DNA of 64,000 nucleotides from JBPYFK01 sp051984675 (GCA_051984675.1 JBPYFK010000111.1:60280-124279), one strand, 5' to 3'. Shown: positions 35,223-44,230, counted from the first letter of the stretch. Program-made: numbers and translations. Notes: generated from the sequence alone by a model not told the origin.

Positions 35223-35987
35223 CTACACGTCGGCGTCGACGGACAGAGCAGTAACCGAGCGGTACGTGAACCCCAGCCGGCGGTACACGCTGAGCGCGGC
35301 ATCGTTGGCCTCGTCAACCATCAACGCCACCTTGCCGTGGTCGCGGCGCAGATGCTCGACGAGAAACCCGCACACCGCGCCGGAGAGCCCGCGACCACGG
35401 TGATCAGGGTGCGTGCCCACACCTGCGATGAAGCCCACTGCGGGAGCGGACCAGGCGTCGGCCGCAACCGAGACCAACGTTCCGGCGGCGTCCCGCATTC
35501 CCGCCCACCGGCGTGCCTCCGGATCAGCCGGGAAGACGTACGAGTCGGGGTTCGCTTTGCGGAGCAGGGAGGTGGCGTCGTCGAGATCGTGTGAGGTAAG
35601 CCATCGCACTCGATCTCGTGCGGGTGGTAGCCGTGCGGGCGTCTCAGGGGCAAGATCCATCCAACCAAAGGTCGCGCGTTCGTGGAGGCCGTTGACCCAG
35701 GGCACAACCCCGCGAGCGAGGTCGGTGCCGGCGAGCGGGCGGAGCCTCTCGCTACGAAGCAGCGGGAGGACCTGCCGGAGCAGTTCGGCGGCGTCGCCCG
35801 GGGCGTTCGGAGAGCCGGTGAAGACCAGCCGGTCGCCGCGGTTGAGCTTCGGCGTGAACACGGCGACGGAGTCGCCGTGCTTCCACGCGGCGCCGTGCGC
35901 GTGTGGCAGCAGCGCCTGCGCTGCCCAGAGCACCATCGGGTCGGACGTCGCGCTCGCGACGTCGTCGGGTGTGTGAAGTTCCCGCAC
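35223..35987 (-). CDS. GNAT family N-acetyltransferase
   Basis: 254 aa from GTG 35985-35987. The C-terminal 110 residues form a GNAT domain with the acetyl-CoA loop GVGTHPDHRGRGLSGAV and ANDAALSVYRRLGFTYRS. The N-terminal half is the extra domain seen in two-domain actinobacterial GNATs (VLWAAQALLPHAHGAAW, TGSPNAPGDAAEL). Substrate unknown. Ends 41 bp before the palindrome controlling the next gene. Confidence 0.88.
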   Translation of the reverse strand: MRELHTPDDVASATSDPMVLWAAQALLPHAHGAAWKHGDSVAVFTPKLNRGDRLVFTGSPNAPGDAAELLRQVLPLLRSERLRPLAGTDLARGVVPWVNGLHERATFGWMDLAPETPARLPPARDRVRWLTSHDLDDATSLLRKANPDSYVFPADPEARRWAGMRDAAGTLVSVAADAWSAPAVGFIAGVGTHPDHRGRGLSGAVCGFLVEHLRRDHGKVALMVDEANDAALSVYRRLGFTYRSVTALSVDADV

Positions 35988-36248
35988 GCCTCCATGGTGC
36001 CCGCCGACGGGAACGGGGCGTGTGGGTCAGCCCCCGTAACGGCCGGCTTTGAGACGGTGGAGGAACGACTGCCAGCGGGAGCGCGGGCAAGCATAACGCC
36101 GTAACAAGGCACATGTCGGACGTGCGGCTGATAACGCGAAAGATGGACATCCACTGTGGACGCATTCTGGCTGCCAGACGCGGCGCTGACACGAACGGCG
36201 GCTCGGCTCGAGCCGCCGGCCCTCCAGCCATGTCGCCCCCAACGGCCG

Positions 36249-37076
36249 TCAGGCCGCGCTCTGTTCGCCCTCCCTGGCCCGCTCCGCGGCCTTCTCCTCT
36301 CGCCAGGCTTCGTCGTTCTTCCCGCGCCGCCAGTATCCCGAGATCGACAGCAGGTTCTTGCGGACACCGCGCTCGTCGAGCAGATGACGCCGCAGCTCGC
36401 GGACGAACCCCGCCTCGCCGTGCACGAAAGCCTGCACAATGCCATCTGGAAACGTCAGATCGCGTGCCGCCGCGACGATGTCGTCCCCCGCTGAGCGATG
36501 CAGCCACCGCACCCGCAGGTCACCCTCGGTCACCAGCGGCTGCTCCTCGGCAGCGTCAGCGACCTCGATGATCGCGCGTACGGGCGTTCCGGCCGGCACG
36601 GCCTCCAACGCGACCGCGATCGCGGGTAGGGCGCTTTCGTCGCCGACAAGCAGGTGCCAGTCGGCCTCGGCAGCCGGTGCGTAAGCACCGCCCGGCCCCA
36701 TGATCAGCATCTCGTCACCCGGTCGCGCGTTCGCGACCCACGGCCCGGCCAGTCCCTGATCGCCGTGGTAGACGAAGTCGATCGCGAGTTCACCTGCCCG
36801 CTGGTCGAGGTAGCGCACCGTGTACGTCCGCGTTCTCGGCCACTGTTCCCTCGGGAACTCCGCGCGAATCCTGCCCATGTCGAACGGCTCGGGATACTCC
36901 ACGCCCGGCACCGGGAACAGCAGCTTCACATAACTGTCGGTGAACTCGTTGTCGACGAAGCTGGCCAGCCCCGGGCCACCGGCAACGACTCTGATCATGT
37001 GCGGCGTGATCCGTTCGGTGCGCAGCACACGCAGGCGGGTCACGGGCTTGGCCTTGGGTGTGGGTCGCTGCACCAT
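36249..37076 (-). CDS. siderophore-interacting protein (ferric-siderophore reductase)
   Basis: 275 aa from ATG 37074-37076. SIP family: N-terminal FAD-binding barrel with RTYTVRYLDQRAGELAIDFVYHGDQGLAGPWVANARPGDEM, and a C-terminal NAD(P)H-binding domain (LVGDESALPAIAVALEA, VQAFVHGEAGFVRELRRHLL, SISGYWRRGKND). Reduces cytosolic ferric siderophores to release iron. An iron box 46 bp upstream puts it under a DtxR/IdeR-type repressor. Confidence 0.95.
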   Translation of the reverse strand: MVQRPTPKAKPVTRLRVLRTERITPHMIRVVAGGPGLASFVDNEFTDSYVKLLFPVPGVEYPEPFDMGRIRAEFPREQWPRTRTYTVRYLDQRAGELAIDFVYHGDQGLAGPWVANARPGDEMLIMGPGGAYAPAAEADWHLLVGDESALPAIAVALEAVPAGTPVRAIIEVADAAEEQPLVTEGDLRVRWLHRSAGDDIVAAARDLTFPDGIVQAFVHGEAGFVRELRRHLLDERGVRKNLLSISGYWRRGKNDEAWREEKAAERAREGEQSAA

Positions 37077-37121
37077 TCGCCGCTCCTTACCTGGCCCGAG
37101 GAACTAGCCGGACGTCGGGGC

Positions 37122-37140
37122 CTCGGTAAGGCTACCCTAA
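37122..37140 (-). promoter_or_regulatory. iron box upstream of siderophore-interacting protein
   Basis: CTCGGTAAGGCTACCCTAA matches the DtxR/IdeR 19-bp consensus at 15 positions, 46 bp before the SIP start. Predicts repression by an iron-loaded DtxR/IdeR regulator. Confidence 0.75.
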
Positions 37141-37233
37141 TCAACCCGTGTGTTGTCGACCCTTCGCACTGACCTCAAGCGGCATGATCGTCCGCCCCGA
37201 GCGCGCGCACTCCCACCAGCTGCGATCAACGGA

Positions 37234-37647
37234 TCAGCCGTCGCGGCGGAACCGGCCCAGTCCCAGGCCACTCGAGCGGCGGGACGACCGTCCCTGTGAC
37301 CGCCCGAGCGCGTGGTACAGGTCCAACCAGGCGGCCTGAACCCTGCGTTCCAGCTCCTTCTTCCCGGCAGGTGGCGCGGAGTAGTCGGGCGCGGGCTTCT
37401 TCGTGACCTGCATCCACCGCTCCTCCCACAACTCCTCCATGGCGTTGTTCCAGCGCAGGTTGACCAGGTGCGTGACTTCCTCTTCCTCCTGCTTAGCCTG
37501 CCGCAGGCGTTCCTGGTCGGCGGTGGCCTGCTCCTGCAGCGTGTCCGCCCGCTCCCGCTCCAGCCGGTTCATCCGCTCGACCGCGTCCGTGGCCAGAGCC
37601 GCGATCTCTTTGTAGCGGGCACCCGCCGAAGGCTGCTGCTCACTCAC
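37234..37647 (-). CDS. Trp-rich coiled-coil protein of the FtsK-like cluster
   Basis: 137 aa from GTG 37645-37647, with GGAGGAG upstream and an 8-bp overlap with the ATPase gene stop. Residues about 10-65 form a highly charged coiled coil (ERMNRLERERADTLQEQAT, RLRQAKQEEEEV), followed by the Trp-rich LRWNNAMEELWEERWM and an Arg/Ser/Gly-rich basic tail ending RFRRDG. No family recognised. Tight coupling implies it works with the ATPase, as an adaptor, membrane or nucleic-acid tether, or substrate (inference). Confidence 0.7.
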   Translation of the reverse strand: MSEQQPSAGARYKEIAALATDAVERMNRLERERADTLQEQATADQERLRQAKQEEEEVTHLVNLRWNNAMEELWEERWMQVTKKPAPDYSAPPAGKKELERRVQAAWLDLYHALGRSQGRSSRRSSGLGLGRFRRDG

Positions 37648-40525
37648 CGCACTCCTCCGCAATCCGCAGCTCAGGGTCGTCGTGCTTCCCGGTGCTCTCG
37701 TGATGTCGCTGCTCGGGGACGACAGCCTGGCGCTCGCCGGACTTCTCCAGGTCGGAGAGGTCGAAGGGAAGGACCACTTCGGGTCGGGAATGCCGGGATC
37801 GGTCGAAGAACAGCCCCCGGCGAGCCCGGGGTGACCAGTTGACCACCTGGCCGGCGGCGAAACTGGACAGTTCCTGACCGTGCACGTCGAACGCGACCCA
37901 GGCGCCGATGTCGTCCACTGGGCCGACTCCGAGGGAGTTCTTCACCCGCTGGGCGCTGCGCCACCACCCGAGCGTGTGCACTCCGAGCTCTGGTCCTTGC
38001 CGCAACACCTTGCGCAGCTGGTCCTGACCGCTGATCCGGGTCTGCGGGTCCTTGCGCTCCAGCAAGCTGTGGGCCGCATCCGCTGCGTAAAGGACCAGGC
38101 AGTGCAGCGTGACTCCGTCGTCGGCGGTGCGACGACTGGAGCGCTGCTCGATCACGTCGACCAGGCCGTTGAGCGCGTTTTCGATCCCGTCCATCCCGAC
38201 CAGCTCCACCTCGTGCCCGGCCGCGCGCAGGGTGTCCACCAGCAGCAGCGCGTCGCTGTGCGCTTCCCCGATCAGGCTGGCAACGGTGAACCGCAAGTGA
38301 CCGGTGGAACGCTGGCGTGCGAGGGAAAGGGCGGCCGAACCGAGCACGCTGGCGGCATCCACGGTGACCGACCCGATCACGGCGATGTTGCGTCCGGGCG
38401 AACGCGCGAGCCGCACGGTCGCCGCCGTCCCGTCCACGTCGATCACCTGACCCAGCAGCGCCCTCGGTGCGGCGTCTCCCACGGTCAGCCGTTGGAAGTC
38501 CTCCACCGAACTCAACGCGGGCAGCAGCGAGCCGTCGAAGAGCCTGGGCGGGGCGGAATCCGCGCCGCGGCGCTCCCACAACCGCTGCTGCAGTTCGTCG
38601 AACGTGCCCCTCTCGGTCGCGTTCGGGATGTGTGCGATCGCGTTGCCGTGCTTGACACCGGACTCGTGGTTGACCACGGCGTGCCAGCGCGGCAGCTCGA
38701 TGGCCGCCGGGTTCTGGTCCACCAGCACCCGGCGCGCTTTCGGGAGCGCGATCCGCACGATGAACTGCTCGAAAATCGCCGCCTTGCCCCAGAACGCCTC
38801 GATCCCGGAGATCTCCTGGCTGGCCAGCACCAGGTGGATGCCTTGCGAACGCCCGCGACGCGCGACGTCCTCCAGCAGGGTTGTGGCCTGCGAGGACACC
38901 GGATCTCGCTCGGCGAAAAGGAACTGGAACTCGTCAATGACGGCCACGATCCGCGGCCACCGGCCGCCCGGGTCCTGGACGCGCAGCTCCTCCAGCTTGG
39001 TGACCTCGTGCTCCTTCGCCGCGTCCGCGCGCCGGCGCATCTCGTCGGAGAGAAACCGCAGCAGCGCCAGCCCGAACTCGCGGTCGGTGTTGACGTTGAC
39101 GCCGACGAGCTGGGCGTGCGGCAGCCAGCTCGGGTCCCGCCGACCTGGCGTGAACTGTGCGAACGACACACCTTCCTTGAAGTCCAGCAAGTACAGTTCG
39201 AGCTCGTCAGGGGAGTAGCGGGCAGCCAGGCCGGCCAGCATCCCGTACAGGAAGTTCGTCTTGCCCGATCCGCTTGGCCCCCCGATCAGCGCGTGCGGGC
39301 TGGCGTCGCCGAGCGAGAGCCGGACCGGTTCGGCTTCGGCGAAACCGACCGGGGTCTGCAACCCCGACAGGGAACGCTGGGTGTAGAGCTGCTCGGGAAG
39401 CAGGTCGTGGAACGTGCGCGCGCGGGAGCGATTGGCGTTGAAGTGCTCCGCGATCGCCGTGCACGCCCTGGTGACCTGGCCGCGCGGCATCGCCTCGTCC
39501 GGCCGGATTTCGGCGTAGGGGCCGGTCACGCTGCTACGGGCCAGCTCGGGGGTGAACAGCTGGATCGACTCCACCGCGCTGTTGACGGTCAGCGGCAGGT
39601 CCGCGACGATCAGCTGAATTCCGCAGGCCAGGCCGTTGCGCGCCACGCGTTGGAGCTGTTGCTGCTGCTCGTCCCGGAGCGGTTGGCCATCGCCGAACAG
39701 CACCGCGATCCGCCACGGTTCCCGGCGTTCCTCCCGTGTCGCGGTCGACAGCGCGCGCAGGGAGGTGTGCTCGCCGAGCAGGGATTCGTTGTAGATGCGG
39801 CGGATGTGGTCGGAAAGCTCCTCCAGCATGTCGCCCACCCGCTGCGGGTCGTACGCAGTGAGCAGGCCGGCGCTGGCCAGCGGGAACAGGCCGGGCAGGG
39901 TGCCCGTCAGCTGGGCGACATCCCACACGTGCAACCGCACGAGGCCCGGCTCGAAGTGGCCCAGCACGCGCATCAGCAGGTTCTGCACCACGTCTTCCAT
40001 GCTCGCCCTGCTGTCCGTTGTGGACGACAGGTAGAGATGGGACTCGTCGAGCAGTCGAACCGCGGCGGGGAAGGGTTGTGGATCGGGTGCGTTCGGGACT
40101 CGCGCGGTTCCGATCCGCCACAGCTCGGGCACATTGTCCAGCGACCGGCCGGAGCCGACGTTACCCAGCCACTCTTCGGGTGGTTGGGACGCCGTTCCGG
40201 GAGCGGCTGCGCTGACCAGTTCGGTCAGCCGCGCGGGACCGCTCGCCGTCCAGTCCGCGAAGATCTCCGTGCGTTCGGCCCGCGCATTGGCCAGTGCTTC
40301 GGCGAAAAGTGGCTTCTCGCGGTCTTCGGTCTCGATGATCGTCGGGTCTTGCTCGACCCGCGCGAGACCGACCTGCGCGATGCGCATGGCGAACGTGCGG
40401 CGCGCGCACTCGTCCTGGACCCGGGAGCGTGTGTTCGCGGCGGAACCGAGGGTTGAAGCGACGGTCGAGCACAACCGCTCGAAGGTCGCCTGGATGTTGT
40501 TCCGCCGCTCGTTGCGCTTGCGCAC
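37640..40525 (-). CDS. FtsK/SpoIIIE (EccC-like) multi-module ATPase
   Basis: 961 aa from GTG 40523-40525 (GAGG 6 bp upstream; TTG 40538-40540 possible). No transmembrane segment. Helical N-terminus (1-110). Central FtsK-type domain about 400-620 with Walker A GGPSGSGKT (416-423), LLDFKEGVSF, Walker B IVAVIDEF (Asp531, Glu532) and the sensor-like LASQEISGIEAF. Two flanking stretches look like degenerate RecA modules: about 155-320 (LYLSSTTDSRAS in place of a P-loop; WRIAVLFGDG) and about 700-900 (GRNIAVIGSVTVDAAS; LHCLVLYAAD). Such triplication resembles the type VII secretion ATPase EccC, but without its membrane anchor. Function unknown. Confidence 0.85.
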   Translation of the reverse strand: MRKRNERRNNIQATFERLCSTVASTLGSAANTRSRVQDECARRTFAMRIAQVGLARVEQDPTIIETEDREKPLFAEALANARAERTEIFADWTASGPARLTELVSAAAPGTASQPPEEWLGNVGSGRSLDNVPELWRIGTARVPNAPDPQPFPAAVRLLDESHLYLSSTTDSRASMEDVVQNLLMRVLGHFEPGLVRLHVWDVAQLTGTLPGLFPLASAGLLTAYDPQRVGDMLEELSDHIRRIYNESLLGEHTSLRALSTATREERREPWRIAVLFGDGQPLRDEQQQQLQRVARNGLACGIQLIVADLPLTVNSAVESIQLFTPELARSSVTGPYAEIRPDEAMPRGQVTRACTAIAEHFNANRSRARTFHDLLPEQLYTQRSLSGLQTPVGFAEAEPVRLSLGDASPHALIGGPSGSGKTNFLYGMLAGLAARYSPDELELYLLDFKEGVSFAQFTPGRRDPSWLPHAQLVGVNVNTDREFGLALLRFLSDEMRRRADAAKEHEVTKLEELRVQDPGGRWPRIVAVIDEFQFLFAERDPVSSQATTLLEDVARRGRSQGIHLVLASQEISGIEAFWGKAAIFEQFIVRIALPKARRVLVDQNPAAIELPRWHAVVNHESGVKHGNAIAHIPNATERGTFDELQQRLWERRGADSAPPRLFDGSLLPALSSVEDFQRLTVGDAAPRALLGQVIDVDGTAATVRLARSPGRNIAVIGSVTVDAASVLGSAALSLARQRSTGHLRFTVASLIGEAHSDALLLVDTLRAAGHEVELVGMDGIENALNGLVDVIEQRSSRRTADDGVTLHCLVLYAADAAHSLLERKDPQTRISGQDQLRKVLRQGPELGVHTLGWWRSAQRVKNSLGVGPVDDIGAWVAFDVHGQELSSFAAGQVVNWSPRARRGLFFDRSRHSRPEVVLPFDLSDLEKSGERQAVVPEQRHHESTGKHDDPELRIAEECGE

Positions 40526-40550
40526 ACCACACCTCGGCAATGTTGTTACT

Positions 40551-40574
40551 GACAGTGATCAAAATACCACTGTC
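40551..40574. promoter_or_regulatory. GACAGTG-N10-CACTGTC inverted repeat before the ATPase gene
   Basis: Perfect 7-bp arms separated by AT-rich ATCAAAATAC, in the 102-bp gap between the 83-aa gene and the ATPase gene. Likely an operator or promoter element, giving the ATPase a second control point within the cluster. Confidence 0.5.
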
Positions 40575-40627
40575 CGGTGCTTGTCGTCTCCGCTTCTTCC
40601 TACCCCGTGGGCGAAATCATCTCGGAG

Positions 40628-40879
40628 TTACAGCTGGGCAACGAAACCGCGCAGCGTGTCGGTGGTGTGTTCCACGCGTGTCAGCGTTCGCTCGAACTGG
40701 TCGCCGGCGCGCGCCAGCGCCGGCGGCACGATCGCCTCCGGGTGATCCGGGTCGATGCGGACCAGGGCCGCCTCCGCCTCGCACAGCGTGCGGCGCGCGG
40801 ACACGAGCTGCCGGTGGGCCTGCTCCAGCTGCTCTCCGACACCCTGGAGCGCTTGGGCGAGTTCCTGGAGCGCGGACAC
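40628..40879 (-). CDS. ESX-sized helical-hairpin protein B
   Basis: 83 aa from GTG 40877-40879. Two amphipathic helices (about 3-39 and 52-82) joined by a Pro/Asp-rich turn (RIDPDHPEAIVPP). Size and layout match WXG100/EsxA-like proteins, but no WXG motif and no C-terminal YxxxD/E export signal is present. Starts 5 bp after the stop of the 86-aa gene, so both are co-expressed and probably interact. Family not recognised. Confidence 0.65.
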   Translation of the reverse strand: MSALQELAQALQGVGEQLEQAHRQLVSARRTLCEAEAALVRIDPDHPEAIVPPALARAGDQFERTLTRVEHTTDTLRGFVAQL

Positions 40880-40884
40880 TGTGG

Positions 40885-41145
40885 TTACAGCCGCCCCTTG
40901 TAGTTGTCGTTCGCCGCGATGATGTTGCGGATGGCCCTCTGGAGGTCCTCAGCGTCCCGGACGGCTTGGTTGAGGTGGGAGCGTGCCTCCTCGATCTCGG
41001 GTTGAGCACTGCCTTCGGTGGCGGCGACAAAGGTCTGCTGGGCGTCTTCCAGCGAAGTCGCCGCCTGGTGCACCGCATGAAAGGCCGTCTCTGCCTTCTC
41101 ATTGGCGTCGTTAATGCCGCTGAGGACATCATCCACGCTTGCCAT
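40885..41145 (-). CDS. ESX-sized helical-hairpin protein A
   Basis: 86 aa from ATG 41143-41145 with RBS GGAGGAG. Two long helices (about 3-42 and 49-80) around a short polar turn (EGSAQPEI); conserved-looking segment DVLSGINDANEKAETAFHAV. The architecture is that of a WXG100-like hairpin without WXG. It is first in the small-protein pair that precedes the FtsK-like ATPase. Similar small proteins occur beside FtsK-domain genes in other actinomycetes (recollection, unverified). Confidence 0.65.
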   Translation of the reverse strand: MASVDDVLSGINDANEKAETAFHAVHQAATSLEDAQQTFVAATEGSAQPEIEEARSHLNQAVRDAEDLQRAIRNIIAANDNYKGRL

Positions 41146-41326
41146 CGGTTCGGGCTCCTCCAGAGGGATGGCTCACTGCTCGAAAGCGGCCACCTGCGCG
41201 ATGCCACGCAGGCGCCGGGCTGGAGATCAACAAGTGATCACCAGACAAGTTATCGGCAATGGTTTTCCCCGGCACAGGGAGGTACCTCGGGCGGGCGAGG
41301 TTCGAGCGCAACCGGGCTCACCGGTA

Positions 41327-42205
41327 TCAGCCACCTGGAGGGTGAGGCGATCCTCCGGGTTCCGGCGTCGCGTCGGGGTCAGTCGCGAACACCTCGATCG
41401 CGGCGATACCGGAGGACGGCGTGGGCGTGGCGTGCCAACGAGCCATCGCCGTCCGGCCGTTCACGTGGGGACGCGACCAGCCGCTTCCTCCCAGCACGGA
41501 CACCGCATCCGCGACGACGTCCGCCGCCCTCCCCTCGACGGACGCCGTGCCCAGGTCCAAGTCCACCCGCATGGTGTACGGACCTGGTGTGCAGCCGGTG
41601 ATCGTCACGGTTCGGGAGAGCCGGTTCGCCAATGCCCGTGCGGGCCACTCAGCGCCTGCCCGCCGCTCGGTGGCGACGTCCACGGACAAGGCCAGCCGGG
41701 GGCGGGATGTGGTGGTCTCGCGGTCAGCTGCCGGCTCGTCCACCCCACCCGTGGTGTCGTCGTGGCCTGCTGTCCCGTTCGGGGTGCCTGCTCGGCCCGG
41801 CGTGGGCCCGGAGGTCGGAAGCACCGAGGCACTCACCCACGCCTCCACAAGCAGCCGTTCCCCGCCGGTGACCAGCGCACCCACCCGGTCCGGGTCGTCG
41901 ATCACCGTCCAGGCGGTCGGGTGTTCGCAGGAAACCCGCGACCGCGCATAGGGCGCGCCAAGCTCCCGCATGAAGCCCCGCACCGCGCGGGACAGCGCGC
42001 CCGGGCCGATGGGTTCGGCGTTGTGCTGGATGCGGCTGATCGTGACCGACCAACAGCCTGGGTCCTCGTCGGAACAGTCGCCGGATTCCACGATCCGGCC
42101 GCCGACGTGCTGGACCAGCGGCCGGCAGGCGGTTCTGGCAGCGCTGTCGTTGCTGGCGCTGAGCACGATCGTGATCAGCAGCTCCATCTCGGTCTCGTCG
42201 CCCAT
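41327..42205 (-). CDS. hypothetical protein with duplicated beta-alpha-beta halves
   Basis: 292 aa from ATG 42203-42205. No family recognised. The N-terminal half (ELLITIVLSASNDSAARTAC to CWSVTISRI) and the C-terminal half (PRLALSVDVATERRAGAEWP to YTMRVDLDL) share a strand-helix-strand layout with a Cys/Gly turn, suggesting an internal duplication joined by a Gly/Thr/Asp-rich linker (about 130-170). The tail is Pro-rich. It lies 181 bp upstream of the small-protein pair, on the same strand; membership in the cluster is possible but unproven. Confidence 0.55.
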   Translation of the reverse strand: MGDETEMELLITIVLSASNDSAARTACRPLVQHVGGRIVESGDCSDEDPGCWSVTISRIQHNAEPIGPGALSRAVRGFMRELGAPYARSRVSCEHPTAWTVIDDPDRVGALVTGGERLLVEAWVSASVLPTSGPTPGRAGTPNGTAGHDDTTGGVDEPAADRETTTSRPRLALSVDVATERRAGAEWPARALANRLSRTVTITGCTPGPYTMRVDLDLGTASVEGRAADVVADAVSVLGGSGWSRPHVNGRTAMARWHATPTPSSGIAAIEVFATDPDATPEPGGSPHPPGG

Positions 42206-42370
42206 GGCGGCAGCTATTGTCGCTCAACCGCCGCCAGAAGCGAACCGACGATCGCCGGTGAGGCCGAACACGAGTTCGCCGGCGGCTGCGCGAGCCGCCG
42301 GCGAACCGTCCCCTTCTCCTACCCATATGGCTGGTCGAGCGACCGGCGGAATGATGTTCCGCCCGTGCCC

Positions 42371-43918
42371 TCAGCCGCTCTGGTCGGTGGTCGAGCCTTG
42401 GCTTCCGTCCTGCACCTCGAATCGCTCGCGCCGTACGTCGCGCTCGACCGGCTGATCCTCGGTGAGCACCTCGGTGTTGATCGTGATCCGCTCGATCGGC
42501 ACCAGCTCGGTGCGGACCACGGGGCGCTCGGCGTACAGGATGATCTCCTGCTGTTGTTCGGACAGCTCGGCCGGTAGTGCCATCCCGGAACGCTCGGATT
42601 CGGGGATGTCCTCCCGCTCGATGCGGATCTCCTCGCGCCGGACCGGAACCGTGATGGTCTCGTGCTCGGTCACGACGTACTTGTGCAGCCGCAGCCGGCC
42701 CGTCTCAACCGTTTCCGTGGAGATGTCCAGGCGTTCCTCGGACCGGGTCACAGTCTGCTCAGTCACGTTCCTCCCTGCTCGCGGCTGCTGCTCCTCGCTG
42801 GGTTGCCATGCGGGCGCAGTGCTGGTCACGTCCTTGCCCGTTACCTCGGAGTGAGAGTCCGTCACTCCCGCGCGAGGTGTCGAGCGCTGCGCTTGCGCGG
42901 GAACCTGTGATCCTTGCTGTGGTCGCTGTGCTGGTGGCGCGTCCGGCTGCGTCGACGCTGGCGCCTGGGCATGGCTCGACACCTGCTGCGTTTCGGCCTC
43001 CTGCGGCTCGGTGCGCTGGGCCTGGCCTTGCGTGGCGTGCGGCTGCGTCTGGGGTGCCGGTGTCTCCGGTGAGGACTGGAGCGGCTGCATGCGTGCCTGC
43101 TGGGCAACCCAGTCCGGCTGGCCGTGGCCGTTCGAAGCGGATGCCGACGGGGTGGCTGTCGTCGACGGTGCGGGCGACGAGGAAGCGGATGCCTGCGAAG
43201 CGGGTGCCGGGTCACGGGAGGGCTCTTGCGAGCGGCTCTCCTGCGACCTGGTCTCCGCGGACTGGTCCTCTGGCGCCCGGTTCTCTGGCGCCCGGCTCTC
43301 AGGCGGGCGGCGAGACGGGAAGTCCGCTGCGGGCTGACCGCTGGGCCGCTCGCGGCCCTGCTCACGTGCGTTGTCGCTGTCCGATCCGGCCATGGGGGAC
43401 CTATCCGGTTGTGGTCTGGTCGGCGGTACTTCCGGCGTCTCCGGCGGCTGCGACCGCGCCGCGCGCTGGTTCTGCTGGCTGGCCGCGGACTGTCCGGCCC
43501 GAGGGCCTGGCGACGGGGTATTGGACGAGGACTGCGTCGGGGTGGACGCTCCACGCTCAGGGGCGGACTCCGAGCTCTGGGACTGCTCCGGTGTCCGGGC
43601 GTTCTGCCGTAGCCCGTAATAGTCGTAGAGGTCCCTGCCCTCGCGGTCGGACAGGTGCCCTTGCTCGGCGTCGACCCGCGGCGCGTCTTTGACCTCCTCC
43701 TTGGAGACCCGGACGCTGATCCCGTCCCCGGTCGTCTGCGCGCCGGTCAGCGGGACGAAGGTCTCCTTCATGCCGAACAGGCCGGTGCGGACGGTGACCC
43801 ATTCCGGCTGGTGGGTCACGTCGTCGATGTACACGTTGCCGACCCGACCGATCTTGTCGCCGTCCTGGTCAAAGACTTCGCGACCGATCAAGTCCTGAGC
43901 TCGCCTGACATCCTTCAT
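42371..43918 (-). CDS. PRC-barrel and DUF2382 (YsnF/AvaK-type) stress protein
   Basis: 515 aa from ATG 43916-43918. Residues about 4-80: PRC-barrel (LIGREVFDQDGDKIGRVGNVYID, GLFGMKETFVPL). Residues about 85-390: Pro/Gln/Ser/Ala-rich low-complexity linker with RAPENRAPED-like repeats. Residues about 395-510: DUF2382 (RSEERLDISTETVETGRLRL, YVVTEHETITVPVRREEIRIERE, ILYAERPVVRTELVPIERI). This domain pair is common in actinobacterial general-stress proteins. The linker is far longer than usual. Function unknown. Confidence 0.88.
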   Translation of the reverse strand: MKDVRRAQDLIGREVFDQDGDKIGRVGNVYIDDVTHQPEWVTVRTGLFGMKETFVPLTGAQTTGDGISVRVSKEEVKDAPRVDAEQGHLSDREGRDLYDYYGLRQNARTPEQSQSSESAPERGASTPTQSSSNTPSPGPRAGQSAASQQNQRAARSQPPETPEVPPTRPQPDRSPMAGSDSDNAREQGRERPSGQPAADFPSRRPPESRAPENRAPEDQSAETRSQESRSQEPSRDPAPASQASASSSPAPSTTATPSASASNGHGQPDWVAQQARMQPLQSSPETPAPQTQPHATQGQAQRTEPQEAETQQVSSHAQAPASTQPDAPPAQRPQQGSQVPAQAQRSTPRAGVTDSHSEVTGKDVTSTAPAWQPSEEQQPRAGRNVTEQTVTRSEERLDISTETVETGRLRLHKYVVTEHETITVPVRREEIRIEREDIPESERSGMALPAELSEQQQEIILYAERPVVRTELVPIERITINTEVLTEDQPVERDVRRERFEVQDGSQGSTTDQSG

Positions 43919-44230
43919 GCCTACCGCCTTCGCCAGATACGCACCCGCCCAGGTCCAGTTCTGCATCATCGCTGCGCGGCGACTTACCGGTGCGTCAACG
44001 CTGCATCCGCCGCTGACCAGCCGCAACCGCGCCATCACTCGTTCGAGCAAAACGGAAGACCGGCGCTTCCGATCACGCGGAGGGCGGTTAACGCGACTAA
44101 GTGAGGATGTGCGCGCTATTAATACTCGATCGTGGCGGGTCTCTCTTATGCTCTGGCGTTGAAAGTGCTGAACGGATCCACCCAATATCGGCATGGAGAG
44201 GTGTCGGCGTGTCCGTTGGTGTCCGTTCGG
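43919..44230. other. upstream region of PRC/DUF2382 gene
   Basis: 312 bp. The minus-strand frame stays open upstream of the chosen start but encodes Arg/Ser-rich noise. AT-richer bases at 44105-44160 (GCGCTATTAATACTCGATC) are a probable promoter. No other gene seen. Confidence 0.4.

Noticed and set aside
42371..44194. Long version of the PRC/DUF2382 protein starting at 44194
   Set aside because: The extra 92 residues are Arg-rich noise; the family starts with MKDV at the PRC barrel.
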